Origin: Anaerolineae bacterium
GTDB lineage: Bacteria; Chloroflexota; Anaerolineae; Anaerolineales; Anaerolineaceae
Assembly (NCBI GenBank): GCA_013178295.1
Contig: JABLWW010000009.1
Coordinates: forward strand, 62,001 to 126,000
Direction of reading: 5' to 3'
Length of the DNA stretch: 64,000 bases
Position 1 is the first letter of the stretch; each line of letters starts with the position of its first letter. Under the pieces are notes generated by a model. The model saw nothing but the letters and a program-made list of their open reading frames with translations, did no database searches and was not told the origin of the DNA. Below are positions 7,522 to 14,841 of the stretch, one piece after another. Made by a program: the position numbers and the translations under genes.

Positions 7522-8761
7522 TAACGCAACCAAACGCAAAGAGCAGATAAAGAATGTGCTCAAGCAATTACACGAAGGCAAATCGCTTGAGCAGGTGAAG
7601 GCTGATTTTGCAGATATTATCCGTGGGACTGACGCGGCTGGTATTGCTGAAGCCGAGCAAATGCTGATTGCAGAGGGTGTACCTGTCGAGGAGATTCAGA
7701 GCTTGTGCGACTTGCATAGTGCCGTATTTCGCGAAACACTTGACACTCAGATGTTGCCAGAGATGTTGCCGGGGCATCCGGTGTATACGTTTCGCGCCGA
7801 GAATCAGGTAGCCATGCAGGTGTTGAAAGGGCTTGGCGCTTCTTTACGGATGTACATGGCGAAACCTGATCCAGGGACATTGAGAAATGCAAGAGCTTAT
7901 CTTTCCCGTTTGATGGAATATGACTGCCACTATGTTCGCAAAGAAAATCTCCTTTTTCCTTTTTTGGAGAAACATGGTTTCTCGGGTCCGTCCAAAGTGA
8001 TGTGGGGAGTGCATAATGATATCCGATTACAGTGGAAAAAACTGCGCGAATTACTTTCTGGGGCAGAGCCTGTTGACGCGGACGCCATCTACAAAGTGTT
8101 TATGCCTTTGGAAACAGCTATGACCGAGATGTTCTACAAGGAAGAGAAAATCTTGTTTCCGGCGGCATTGGAGCGCTTGACGGATTCTGAATGGGGGCAG
8201 ATACGTTTGCAGGAATCTGAGATAGGTTATTTCTATGTTACGCCGGGAAACCTCTGGCAGGCGGGGAAGGGGGATGCTGCTCAGGGCGTGCGCTCTGATG
8301 CAGGCTTGCAAAGGCCAGCTGAGGTTGTGAAAGCCACCCCGCAAGCGGGAATACCTCTGGATACAGGAGCTTTGACGGCTGAACAGATCAACTGGATGCT
8401 GAAAAGTTTACCGCTGGATGTAACTTATGTGGATGAAGAAGACACCGTGCGCTACTTTTCTCAAACAAAAGATAGGATTTTTCAGCGTACAGAGGCAATT
8501 ATTGGACGGAAGGTGCAAAACTGTCACCCGCCACAGAGTTTGGACCGTGTTCAGCAAATTATTGACGACTTTCGTGCCGGAAAGAGAGATGAGGCAGAAT
8601 TCTGGATTCAGATGCAGGGAAAGTTCATTCACATTTGTTATTACGCGCTGAGGGATGAACAGGGGAAATACCGCGGTGTGCTTGAGGTAACCCAAGATAT
8701 TGGTCATTTGCGTTCTCTGCAAGGCGAGAAGCGTTTGCTGGATGGTGCGCCGCAGGGGTGA
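7505..8761 (+). CDS. DUF438, hemerythrin and PAS multidomain protein
   Basis: Soluble sensor-like protein of 418 residues. Residues about 1-75 are a helical DUF438 domain (RKEQIKNVLKQLHEGKSLE). Residues about 80-225 form a hemerythrin HHE bundle whose likely di-iron ligands lie in LCDLHSAVF, YDCHYVRKENLLFPFLEKHG, GVHNDIR and FYKEEKILFP. A Gly/Ala/Pro linker leads to a C-terminal PAS domain (about 300-405; VTYVDEEDTVRYFS, IIGRKVQNCHPPQSLDRV). There is no kinase, cyclase or DNA-binding output domain, so signalling may go through the co-encoded ferredoxin or by direct contact. Family members respond to O2, NO or redox state. AGAGG precedes the ATG. The operon is preceded by an ideal Crp/Fnr site. 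Confidence 0.9.
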   Translation: MSEYINNATKRKEQIKNVLKQLHEGKSLEQVKADFADIIRGTDAAGIAEAEQMLIAEGVPVEEIQSLCDLHSAVFRETLDTQMLPEMLPGHPVYTFRAENQVAMQVLKGLGASLRMYMAKPDPGTLRNARAYLSRLMEYDCHYVRKENLLFPFLEKHGFSGPSKVMWGVHNDIRLQWKKLRELLSGAEPVDADAIYKVFMPLETAMTEMFYKEEKILFPAALERLTDSEWGQIRLQESEIGYFYVTPGNLWQAGKGDAAQGVRSDAGLQRPAEVVKATPQAGIPLDTGALTAEQINWMLKSLPLDVTYVDEEDTVRYFSQTKDRIFQRTEAIIGRKVQNCHPPQSLDRVQQIIDDFRAGKRDEAEFWIQMQGKFIHICYYALRDEQGKYRGVLEVTQDIGHLRSLQGEKRLLDGAPQG

Positions 8762-8809
8762 TCTCTGCTGTGACGGGCATACAGAGATAGATTGCCAGGC
8801 TAATTGTTC

Positions 8810-8847
8810 AAGTGGTCAGGTGGCGGGTTTGCCTGACCACTTTTTTA
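8810..8847 (+). terminator. Rho-independent terminator after the DUF438 operon
   Basis: Arms 8810-8820 and 8832-8842, 11 bp perfect, loop of 11 nt, followed by a run of T (8841-8846). It closes the regulator/ferredoxin/DUF438 region before degV. Confidence 0.9.
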
Positions 8848-8917
8848 TAGAGAAACTCAAATGCTTTTGAGGTGTTATAAGCTTAAATACAGTTTATATG
8901 ACAATCGGAGTGAAGAT

Positions 8918-9778
8918 ATGTCCAAAATAGCAATCGTGACCGACAGCACAGCCGCGCTACCAGCCTCTGCCATCAATGGATATTCCATTTTTGTTATCCC
9001 TTTGCAGTTGATCTGGGGAGATACAATATATCGCGATGGGGTGGATATTAAGCCAGAGGAATTCTATGCAAAACTGGAGCGTTCAGAAATCGTGCCGACC
9101 ACTTCGCAGCCGTCACCAGCAGCGTTTCATGAGCTGTATTCGCGTTTGTTGCAAGAGGGGCATGAGATCTTGAGCATTCACATATCTTCCAAATTGTCTG
9201 GCACGGTGGACTCTGCTTTACAAGCAAAGGATATGCTGCCCGGCGCGCCGATTGAGGTTGTTGACTCAGAGGCTACGTCTATGGCGATGGGGTTTCAGGT
9301 GCTGCACGTTGCGCGGGCAATCCGCAATGGGGCGAGTTTGAAAGAAGCGAAGGAAATTGCCGAGAATGCCAAACAGAAGGCAGGGGTATATTTTGTTGTG
9401 AGCACGCTGGAGTATCTTCATCGCGGGGGACGCATTGGCGGGGCGGCTGCTTTTCTCGGTACAGTGCTTAATCTCAAACCTGTTCTGGCATTGCAAAATG
9501 GTCGGGTTGAAGCTGTTGAGCGTGTGCGCACCATGAGCAAAGCAATGAACCGTATGCTTGATCTGGTTGAGCATGACCTTGCAAAGGCGAATCCGTTTGA
9601 GTTGTGCGTGGTTCATTGCAATGCGCCGGATGTGGCAGGTATCCTGCGCGAGAGGGTGTCTGACCGTTTTGGCATTTCTGCCGCAGAGCGCATTCTTTTC
9701 ACTGATGTAAGCCCGGTTATTGGCACACATGCTGGCCCGGGTACGGTTGGGCTGAGTTATTTTAAGGGGTCGGTATAA
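8918..9778 (+). CDS. DegV family fatty-acid-binding protein
   Basis: Protein of 286 residues in the DegV/FakB family. Members hold a fatty acid between two domains and, with a FakA kinase, present it for phosphorylation into lipid synthesis. Family features: KIAIVTDSTAALP at the start, VPTTSQPSPAAF, the ligand-contacting ISSKLSGT, VDSEATSMAMG, LEYLHRGGRIGG, and the C-terminal IGTHAGPGTVGLSYF. The start at 8918 follows GGAGTGA; an upstream in-frame ATG lies right after the terminator and lacks a ribosome site. No fakA gene is in the window. The last 17 bp overlap the convergent peptidase gene. Confidence 0.92.
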   Translation: MSKIAIVTDSTAALPASAINGYSIFVIPLQLIWGDTIYRDGVDIKPEEFYAKLERSEIVPTTSQPSPAAFHELYSRLLQEGHEILSIHISSKLSGTVDSALQAKDMLPGAPIEVVDSEATSMAMGFQVLHVARAIRNGASLKEAKEIAENAKQKAGVYFVVSTLEYLHRGGRIGGAAAFLGTVLNLKPVLALQNGRVEAVERVRTMSKAMNRMLDLVEHDLAKANPFELCVVHCNAPDVAGILRERVSDRFGISAAERILFTDVSPVIGTHAGPGTVGLSYFKGSV

Positions 9779-11255
9779 AATAGCGATTGGTCAGTTCGCT
9801 TAGGCTGACGGGGCTGATTTCTGCCGCGATATCGAAAAAATCCTGTGACTTCGCCAGTTTTCCCTGGTATTGTTTGGCATATTCCGACAGCAGATTGAAG
9901 AATGCCTCTTCCCCCATAACGTTTCTCAGGTCTTCGAGAAATAAAGCGCCGCGCAGGTAAGTAGCGTTTACATAAGGGCGGTATGCCGCAAATTCATAAA
10001 TTGTTTTGTTCACAGCGCCTTCAGGTTTATAGTGATGTATTCGGTAGTCCCACCACCATGAGAGCAGTTCTGGATAACGCTGTTCGTAAAACAATTTCTC
10101 GCTGTATGTACAAAGAGCTTCATCTAACCATGGCTCTACAGCCGGGTCGTTCCCTACAAGGGCATACCACCATTGATGGGCAGTTTCATGGACGACCATC
10201 GAAGCCAATCCGCTGCGCGCTCCACCCGGGGCGTACTCAAAATAATTCCAGTTTAGAAAGAACAGACCGTCGTATTCCATGCCATCCTGGTTTTGCCATT
10301 CAACCAGTGTCAGGCTGTTGCGCGGATAGGGGTGGAACATCTCCGAAAACAGGGTTATCGCGTCCGCCATATAATTTAGGGCATTGATGCCAGCCTGTTC
10401 ATGTTCGCTAAAAACATACGCTGATAGGAGAACCCCGTTCTCGTTTCTGGACAGTTTCTTGTATTCGCTGCTGATAGACAATGTGAAATTGCGCGCTTGT
10501 TGAGCAAAGAACGTCAGAGTGTTACCAACCCTTTCGCACGGGGTGCTGGCGGCTATGACTGTCTCTGAGGGGAAATTAATAAGTTGCAACTCTACAGAAT
10601 AGTCTGCGATGTCATATACCAAGTGCTCTCCTACCAAATGGGGGGGATGCACCAGCCATCCGCTTTGAGGGGAATACGCTGGGAGAACAGGGTACCAGTC
10701 AGCAATATTGATCTGGCGGGATGTATACCCTAGTGTTCCCTGTCGCTGAGGCAATTTCAACGTGTATGATATCGCAAGCGTCGCCGTCCTGCCAGGGGGT
10801 AAAGCTTGTTTGAGAGGTACAAGGATTGTGTCTTCTGTCAGTGTAAATGTGTTAATGGAGGTGTCATCTTCCCAATGCAATGCGTTCAGTGTGAACATCC
10901 CCGGTTTTTGGTTAGCTTCTACGACAAAAAGGAGGTTTTCCAGCGGTAGCGGGTTTTTGTTTGAGAAGATGACCGCTTCATTCACTTCTAATGAGAGGGT
11001 TTTGTAGTCTATTTTAGCCTTGATGTCATACTGAGTGGTGGGCAAATGATGAGGTGTAGGGGTTGACGAGGGAGTGGCGGGCGGTGTTGCGCTTGCTGGC
11101 GCAGTGGGAGAGGACAGGGCTGTTGCTTGGGGAGGTTGCCAGGGAACAGATGAGGGAAGCGTCGGAGTGCTTACGCCCAGTGTGTCATGGGGCGCTGGTT
11201 GGAGCATGCAACCAGCTATCAGAACACATATCAGGAGTGCGTATTTGATTTTCAA
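9762..11255 (-). CDS. M1-type (gluzincin) aminopeptidase-like lipoprotein
   Basis: Surface zinc peptidase of 497 residues. The signal peptide ends in lipobox LIAGC (Cys16). A Ser/Thr/Pro-rich linker (about 28-72) is followed by the M1 N-terminal beta domain. The catalytic site is complete: HETAH at 356-360 and the third zinc ligand Glu379, the M1 HExxH-x18-E spacing, in WLDEALCTYSE. The usual exopeptidase GAMEN motif is replaced by GMEYDG (about 325-330). It begins in a 4-bp overlap with the upstream coiled-coil gene, so the two are co-translated, and its end overlaps degV by 17 bp on the other strand. Substrates are unknown; peptide scavenging at the cell surface is the simplest role. Confidence 0.88.
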   Translation of the reverse strand: MKIKYALLICVLIAGCMLQPAPHDTLGVSTPTLPSSVPWQPPQATALSSPTAPASATPPATPSSTPTPHHLPTTQYDIKAKIDYKTLSLEVNEAVIFSNKNPLPLENLLFVVEANQKPGMFTLNALHWEDDTSINTFTLTEDTILVPLKQALPPGRTATLAISYTLKLPQRQGTLGYTSRQINIADWYPVLPAYSPQSGWLVHPPHLVGEHLVYDIADYSVELQLINFPSETVIAASTPCERVGNTLTFFAQQARNFTLSISSEYKKLSRNENGVLLSAYVFSEHEQAGINALNYMADAITLFSEMFHPYPRNSLTLVEWQNQDGMEYDGLFFLNWNYFEYAPGGARSGLASMVVHETAHQWWYALVGNDPAVEPWLDEALCTYSEKLFYEQRYPELLSWWWDYRIHHYKPEGAVNKTIYEFAAYRPYVNATYLRGALFLEDLRNVMGEEAFFNLLSEYAKQYQGKLAKSQDFFDIAAEISPVSLSELTNRYFIPTP

Positions 11256-11857
11256 TACCGAAGGACGTTAACAGCTGATATGATGACCGCGATGAGGGGA
11301 AAAATAGCGAAGAAACCAGCTGTAATCAAAGCAGTTGTTTTATATTCTTCTGGGAGAACAAGCAGGAGGACAAAGACAATAATCAGCATGACAATGAAGA
11401 CAAGCAGGCTTTCGAGCCACAGCTTGATATCTTTTTTTAGATGTTCACGTTTGGCATGTTCATGATCAATTCTTTGAAAGGCTTCCCGCAACTCTTTTTT
11501 CTCCTGCTCGATTTTTTTCTTTTCTTGTTCCAGGTTTTGCAGCTCTTCCCTTTGGTTGGGCTTTCCGCTCCAGATTAATTTGAGATCGCTGATGAGTTGC
11601 TGCTTGTCGTTATCTAGTTTCTGTTGCTCTTCTTGCAGCTTATCGAGTTCGTCTTTGAGATGCCAGTAATGATCTTCAAGTTCCTGCACACAACTGTTGA
11701 GTTCTTTTGCGCTTCTCTCTAAGAGTTCTATTTCCTGTTCAAGACGGGCTTTTACCTGTGGGTTTCCAGCAGTTGATAGTGCATTACGTGCCTTATCAAT
11801 GTTTGATAGAAGAAACTTCTCGTAGGTTTTTAGGCTTTCCAGAGTGGGTATATCCAT
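11252..11857 (-). CDS. Coiled-coil membrane protein of unknown function
   Basis: Not recognised as a named family. It has 201 residues. About residues 10-145 are a near-continuous charged coiled coil rich in Glu, Lys, Gln and Leu (for example ELLERSAKELNSCVQELEDHYW). Two transmembrane helices follow (WLESLLVFIVMLIIVFVLL and ALITAGFFAIFPLIAVII), leaving a very short C-terminus. The coil would lie on one side of the membrane as a tether or spacer. It has its own promoter at 11903-11931 and a good ribosome site (GGATGGAG). It overlaps the M1 peptidase start by 4 bp, which suggests the two proteins are made together. Confidence 0.8.
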   Translation of the reverse strand: MDIPTLESLKTYEKFLLSNIDKARNALSTAGNPQVKARLEQEIELLERSAKELNSCVQELEDHYWHLKDELDKLQEEQQKLDNDKQQLISDLKLIWSGKPNQREELQNLEQEKKKIEQEKKELREAFQRIDHEHAKREHLKKDIKLWLESLLVFIVMLIIVFVLLLVLPEEYKTTALITAGFFAIFPLIAVIISAVNVLRY

Positions 11858-11902
11858 GGGGTCTCCATCCCATAAAATGGCTTTTTGCTTTATTTTATGA
11901 AG

Positions 11903-11931
11903 ATTATATACGCAATTCTGGTGACAGGCAA
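11903..11931 (-). promoter_or_regulatory. Promoter of the coiled-coil/M1 peptidase operon
   Basis: On the minus strand: TTGCCT (11926-11931), a 17-nt spacer and TATAAT (11903-11908). The predicted start of transcription is near 11896, about 40 nt before the ATG. Confidence 0.7.
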
Positions 11932-11946
11932 TTGAATTTTGTTGTT

Positions 11947-14373
11947 TTAAAAACTCTTTTTTCTCAAGCGCAGGCTGTTTGAAACCACAAAGACGCTACT
12001 AAAAGCCATAGCAGATGCAGCTAACATTGGAACAAGGTAGCCCAGCGCAGCTGCTGGTATGAGCAGCACATTGTAGAAAAAAGCCCAGAACAGATTTTGC
12101 TTGATTGTGCGAAGCGTGGCACGCGAGAGCGCGATTGCCCGTACCACACCGCGCAAGTCACCGCTTATTAAGACGATCGGCGCTGAGGAGATAGCTACAT
12201 CTGTGCCGCTGCCAATGGCTATCCCGATATCTGCCTGTGCCAGCGCGGGTGCATCGTTGATCCCATCACCTACCATAGAGACCGCGCCTTCACGTTGTTG
12301 AAGATCTTTGATTTTTTGGGCTTTCTCTCCTGGTTTCACCTCTGCCAATATCTGCTCAATGCCAACTTGTGCTGCGATGGTCTGCGCTGTGTGCTCATTG
12401 TCGCCTGTTAACATGATCACCCGGATGCCCATCTGGTGTAGTTGCGAGATCGCTTCTACAGAACCTGGTTTGATTTCGTCGGCAATCGAGATAATCCCGC
12501 AGGCTGTGCCATCAATTGCCACAAATACCGTGGTATTGCCTTCAGACTGCAAACGCGCCGCGTCGCCTGCTAGGGCGTTGGATGATATGCCATGCTCAGC
12601 CAGCATCTCGTGGTTGCCTATGACAATGTGATGTCCGTCCACGTGGGCTGTGATACCATGCCCTGCCTGTGCAATGAATGCCTGAGGCTCTGATAGTTCT
12701 AGCTCGTTTTCTCCTGCCTTTGCCACAATCGCTTCGCCAAGAGGGTGTTCACTTCCTTTCTCAGCTGAAGCTGCTAAACGTAGCATCTCTTTTTCGCCGC
12801 CGGGAAAGTTTTTTGTGATAATGGCGTTAACGGAAGGCTGCCCTTTAGTGATAGTGCCTGTTTTATCTAGAACCACCGTTTTTACGCTTCCGGCTGTCTC
12901 AAGCGCTTCGCTGGATTTGATTAATATACCCATTTCGGCTGCTTTCCCGGTTCCTACCATGACAGCAGTGGGCGTTGCCAGACCCATTGCGCAGGGGCAA
13001 GCGATCACTAAGACGGCCACCGTGTGGATCATTGCGCGGGTGAGTGAGGAGATTCCGCTGCCCGGTGATGGAGGGGATGCCAGAAATAGCCAGGCGGCAA
13101 ATGTGAGCAGCGCGATCAGCACTACCGCGGGGACAAAAATTGCCGAAATGCGATCAACCAGTTTTTGGATGGGCGCTTTGCTTCCCTGGGCTTCTTCGAC
13201 CAGGCGGATGATTTGCGCCAGCGCAGTCTCTTTGCCAATTTTTGTTGCCTCAAATTTGATTCTGCCTAATTTGTTAAGGGTGGCACCTGTAACAGGACTG
13301 CCCGGCACTTTTTCAACTGGCATCGATTCACCGGTAAGCATAGATTCGTCCACAGAGGATTTCCCTTCAACCACCACACCATCAACCGGGATTTTTTCAC
13401 CAGGGCGCACGATAACCAGATCTCCCACTTTTACCTCATCTACCGGGATTTCGATTTCCTCATTTTGACGGATCACGCGTGCAGTTTTGGCGCGCAGCCC
13501 CATGAGTTTTTTAATCGTTTCGCTTGTGTGTCCTTTTGCTCGGGCTTCAAGCAGTTTTCCTAGTTTGACCATGGTGATAATGACCGCTGCAGTTTCAAAA
13601 TACACATGCCCTGAAAGCAACCCCAGCGTAATGGGTAACGAGTAGAAATAAGCTGCTGATGACCCAAGCGCAACCAATACATCCATGTTGGCTGAGCGGT
13701 TGCGCAAGGATTTGTAAGCGCCAGTATAGTATTGCCATCCCACGTAGAATTGAACCGGTGTGGCAAGAGCAAGCATAACCCACTTTAGCCACGCCGAGTG
13801 TGCAAGGTGCATAGGTAGAAAGCCAAAGTCGCTTGCCATAGATAAAACGAAGAGGGGGACGGTAAATGCTAAGCCAATGAACAGCAGGCGTTTTTGCTGG
13901 TTGATTTCTTTTTGGCGCGCTTTGCCTTCGGCATCCTCTGTATCGCCGCCCATTTCAATGGTGTCAAAACCTGCGTTTTTTATCGCATGGCGAATCTCAG
14001 TTTGGGAAATCAGGGTGGGGATATAGCGCACGCGCGCTTGCTCGGAAACAAGGTTAACTTGCGCATGACGAATGCCTTCAAGACTATTTAGCAGCCTTTC
14101 TAGTTGCCGCGCATCGTTATCATCGCTGATGTGCCGAAGCATGAGTTCGGCTTCACCTTCGGCAACACCATAACCAGCGTGGTGGATGCGGGAAATCAAA
14201 TCATCTAAGGTTGCCTCTGAAGGCTCATATTCGATGGTGGCGCGTTCGGACGACAAGTTGACACTGCAAGCTTGTACGCCGTTTACTTTCTTTAAGTTTC
14301 GCTCTACAGTTGCTGCGCAGTTTGCGCATGTCATACCGGTGATCGGCAAGGTAATCAATTTGGGTGCAGACAT
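11947..14373 (-). CDS. copA: Copper-exporting P1B-type ATPase
   Basis: Inner-membrane Cu(I) efflux pump of 808 residues. Two N-terminal metal-binding folds are seen. The first (about 5-70) has [12 protein letters not shown] with the CxxC site. The second (about 75-145) keeps the fold but has lost both cysteines. Eight membrane helices follow, with the actuator TGES, the transport CPC motif ([15 protein letters not shown]), the phosphorylated Asp in DKTGT, the HP motif in [17 protein letters not shown], and the terminal YN and MAFSS signatures of Cu(I) pumps. It has its own promoter at 14428-14456 and diverges from the DUF2905 gene. No CueR-like or CsoR gene is adjacent, so control is not visible. 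Confidence 0.95.
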   Translation of the reverse strand: MSAPKLITLPITGMTCANCAATVERNLKKVNGVQACSVNLSSERATIEYEPSEATLDDLISRIHHAGYGVAEGEAELMLRHISDDNDARQLERLLNSLEGIRHAQVNLVSEQARVRYIPTLISQTEIRHAIKNAGFDTIEMGGDTEDAEGKARQKEINQQKRLLFIGLAFTVPLFVLSMASDFGFLPMHLAHSAWLKWVMLALATPVQFYVGWQYYTGAYKSLRNRSANMDVLVALGSSAAYFYSLPITLGLLSGHVYFETAAVIITMVKLGKLLEARAKGHTSETIKKLMGLRAKTARVIRQNEEIEIPVDEVKVGDLVIVRPGEKIPVDGVVVEGKSSVDESMLTGESMPVEKVPGSPVTGATLNKLGRIKFEATKIGKETALAQIIRLVEEAQGSKAPIQKLVDRISAIFVPAVVLIALLTFAAWLFLASPPSPGSGISSLTRAMIHTVAVLVIACPCAMGLATPTAVMVGTGKAAEMGILIKSSEALETAGSVKTVVLDKTGTITKGQPSVNAIITKNFPGGEKEMLRLAASAEKGSEHPLGEAIVAKAGENELELSEPQAFIAQAGHGITAHVDGHHIVIGNHEMLAEHGISSNALAGDAARLQSEGNTTVFVAIDGTACGIISIADEIKPGSVEAISQLHQMGIRVIMLTGDNEHTAQTIAAQVGIEQILAEVKPGEKAQKIKDLQQREGAVSMVGDGINDAPALAQADIGIAIGSGTDVAISSAPIVLISGDLRGVVRAIALSRATLRTIKQNLFWAFFYNVLLIPAAALGYLVPMLAASAMAFSSVFVVSNSLRLRKKSF

Positions 14374-14427
14374 TGTGCCTCTAAAAAGCAGTCATCTCAA
14401 GTATAAAATCAGACAATATTTATCTTA

Positions 14428-14456
14428 ATTATACTCGTGAATTGCGAATTTGTCAT
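14428..14456 (-). promoter_or_regulatory. copA promoter
   Basis: On the minus strand: ATGACA (14451-14456), a 17-nt spacer and TATAAT (14428-14433), with a predicted leader of about 48 nt. The 17-nt spacing and the absence of a dyad across the spacer argue against MerR/CueR-type control, which uses 19-20 nt. Confidence 0.65.
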
Positions 14457-14463
14457 GTCCATA

Positions 14464-14492
14464 TTGGCTGTCTGAAGTCCTGTTGGTATAAT
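14464..14492 (+). promoter_or_regulatory. Promoter of the DUF2905 gene (extended -10)
   Basis: TTGGCT (14464-14469), a 17-nt spacer and TATAAT (14487-14492), with an upstream TG making an extended -10 (TGGTATAAT). Only 6 nt separate the box from the GTG start, so the transcript is predicted to be leaderless. Confidence 0.7.
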
Positions 14493-14498
14493 GGGGGT

Positions 14499-14732
14499 GT
14501 GAATCCATTTGCCGATTTTGGACGCTGGCTTGTTGTGATTGGGTTGATCACTGCGGGGGTGGGGGCGCTGATATGGCTTTTTTCTCGGGCGGTTAATATA
14601 AAAGATATTCCTGGCACAATACGAATTGAAGGTTCTGGGTATAGTTGTGTGTTTCCGCTTTTGGCGTCTATTGTATTGAGCGTCTTACTAACGGTGGTTT
14701 TGAACATTATCACGAGGTTAATGAATCGCTGA
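14499..14732 (+). CDS. DUF2905 small membrane protein
   Basis: Protein of 77 residues with two transmembrane helices and a short polar loop. The pattern FGRWLVVIGLITAGVG, then DIPGTIRIEGSG, then FPLLASIVLSVLLTVV matches the DUF2905 family, whose function is not known. The start is placed at the GTG at 14499, because a consensus extended -10 box ends 6 nt before it; upstream in-frame codons would lie inside or before the promoter. No Shine-Dalgarno is present, consistent with a leaderless transcript. A hairpin follows its stop codon. Confidence 0.85.
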   Translation: MNPFADFGRWLVVIGLITAGVGALIWLFSRAVNIKDIPGTIRIEGSGYSCVFPLLASIVLSVLLTVVLNIITRLMNR

Positions 14733-14734
14733 CA

Positions 14735-14758
14735 CTCCGCTTGAAGTTTGAAGCGGAG
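14735..14758 (+). terminator. Hairpin after DUF2905 gene (weak terminator candidate)
   Basis: Arms 14735-14742 and 14751-14758, 8 bp, loop of 8 nt, starting just after the stop codon. No clear T-run follows, so it may be a 3'-end stem rather than an intrinsic terminator. Confidence 0.4.
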
Positions 14759-14841
14759 GCCAGCTTTGTATGGTCTGGATGAACTCTGCCCTATCCTGAG
14801 AGGTTGTCTAAGGGGTGGTTTTTGGCAATGCGGGCATTTCC

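Noticed and set aside
11259-11940. Coiled-coil protein considered as part of a phage or toxin system
   Set aside because: It is coupled to the M1 peptidase gene with its own promoter; no lysis, tail or immunity features are present.
12815-13468. 217-codon open frame opposite copA
   Set aside because: It is antisense to the strongly conserved ATPase core, has Ser/Thr/Ala-rich low-information sequence and no upstream signals.
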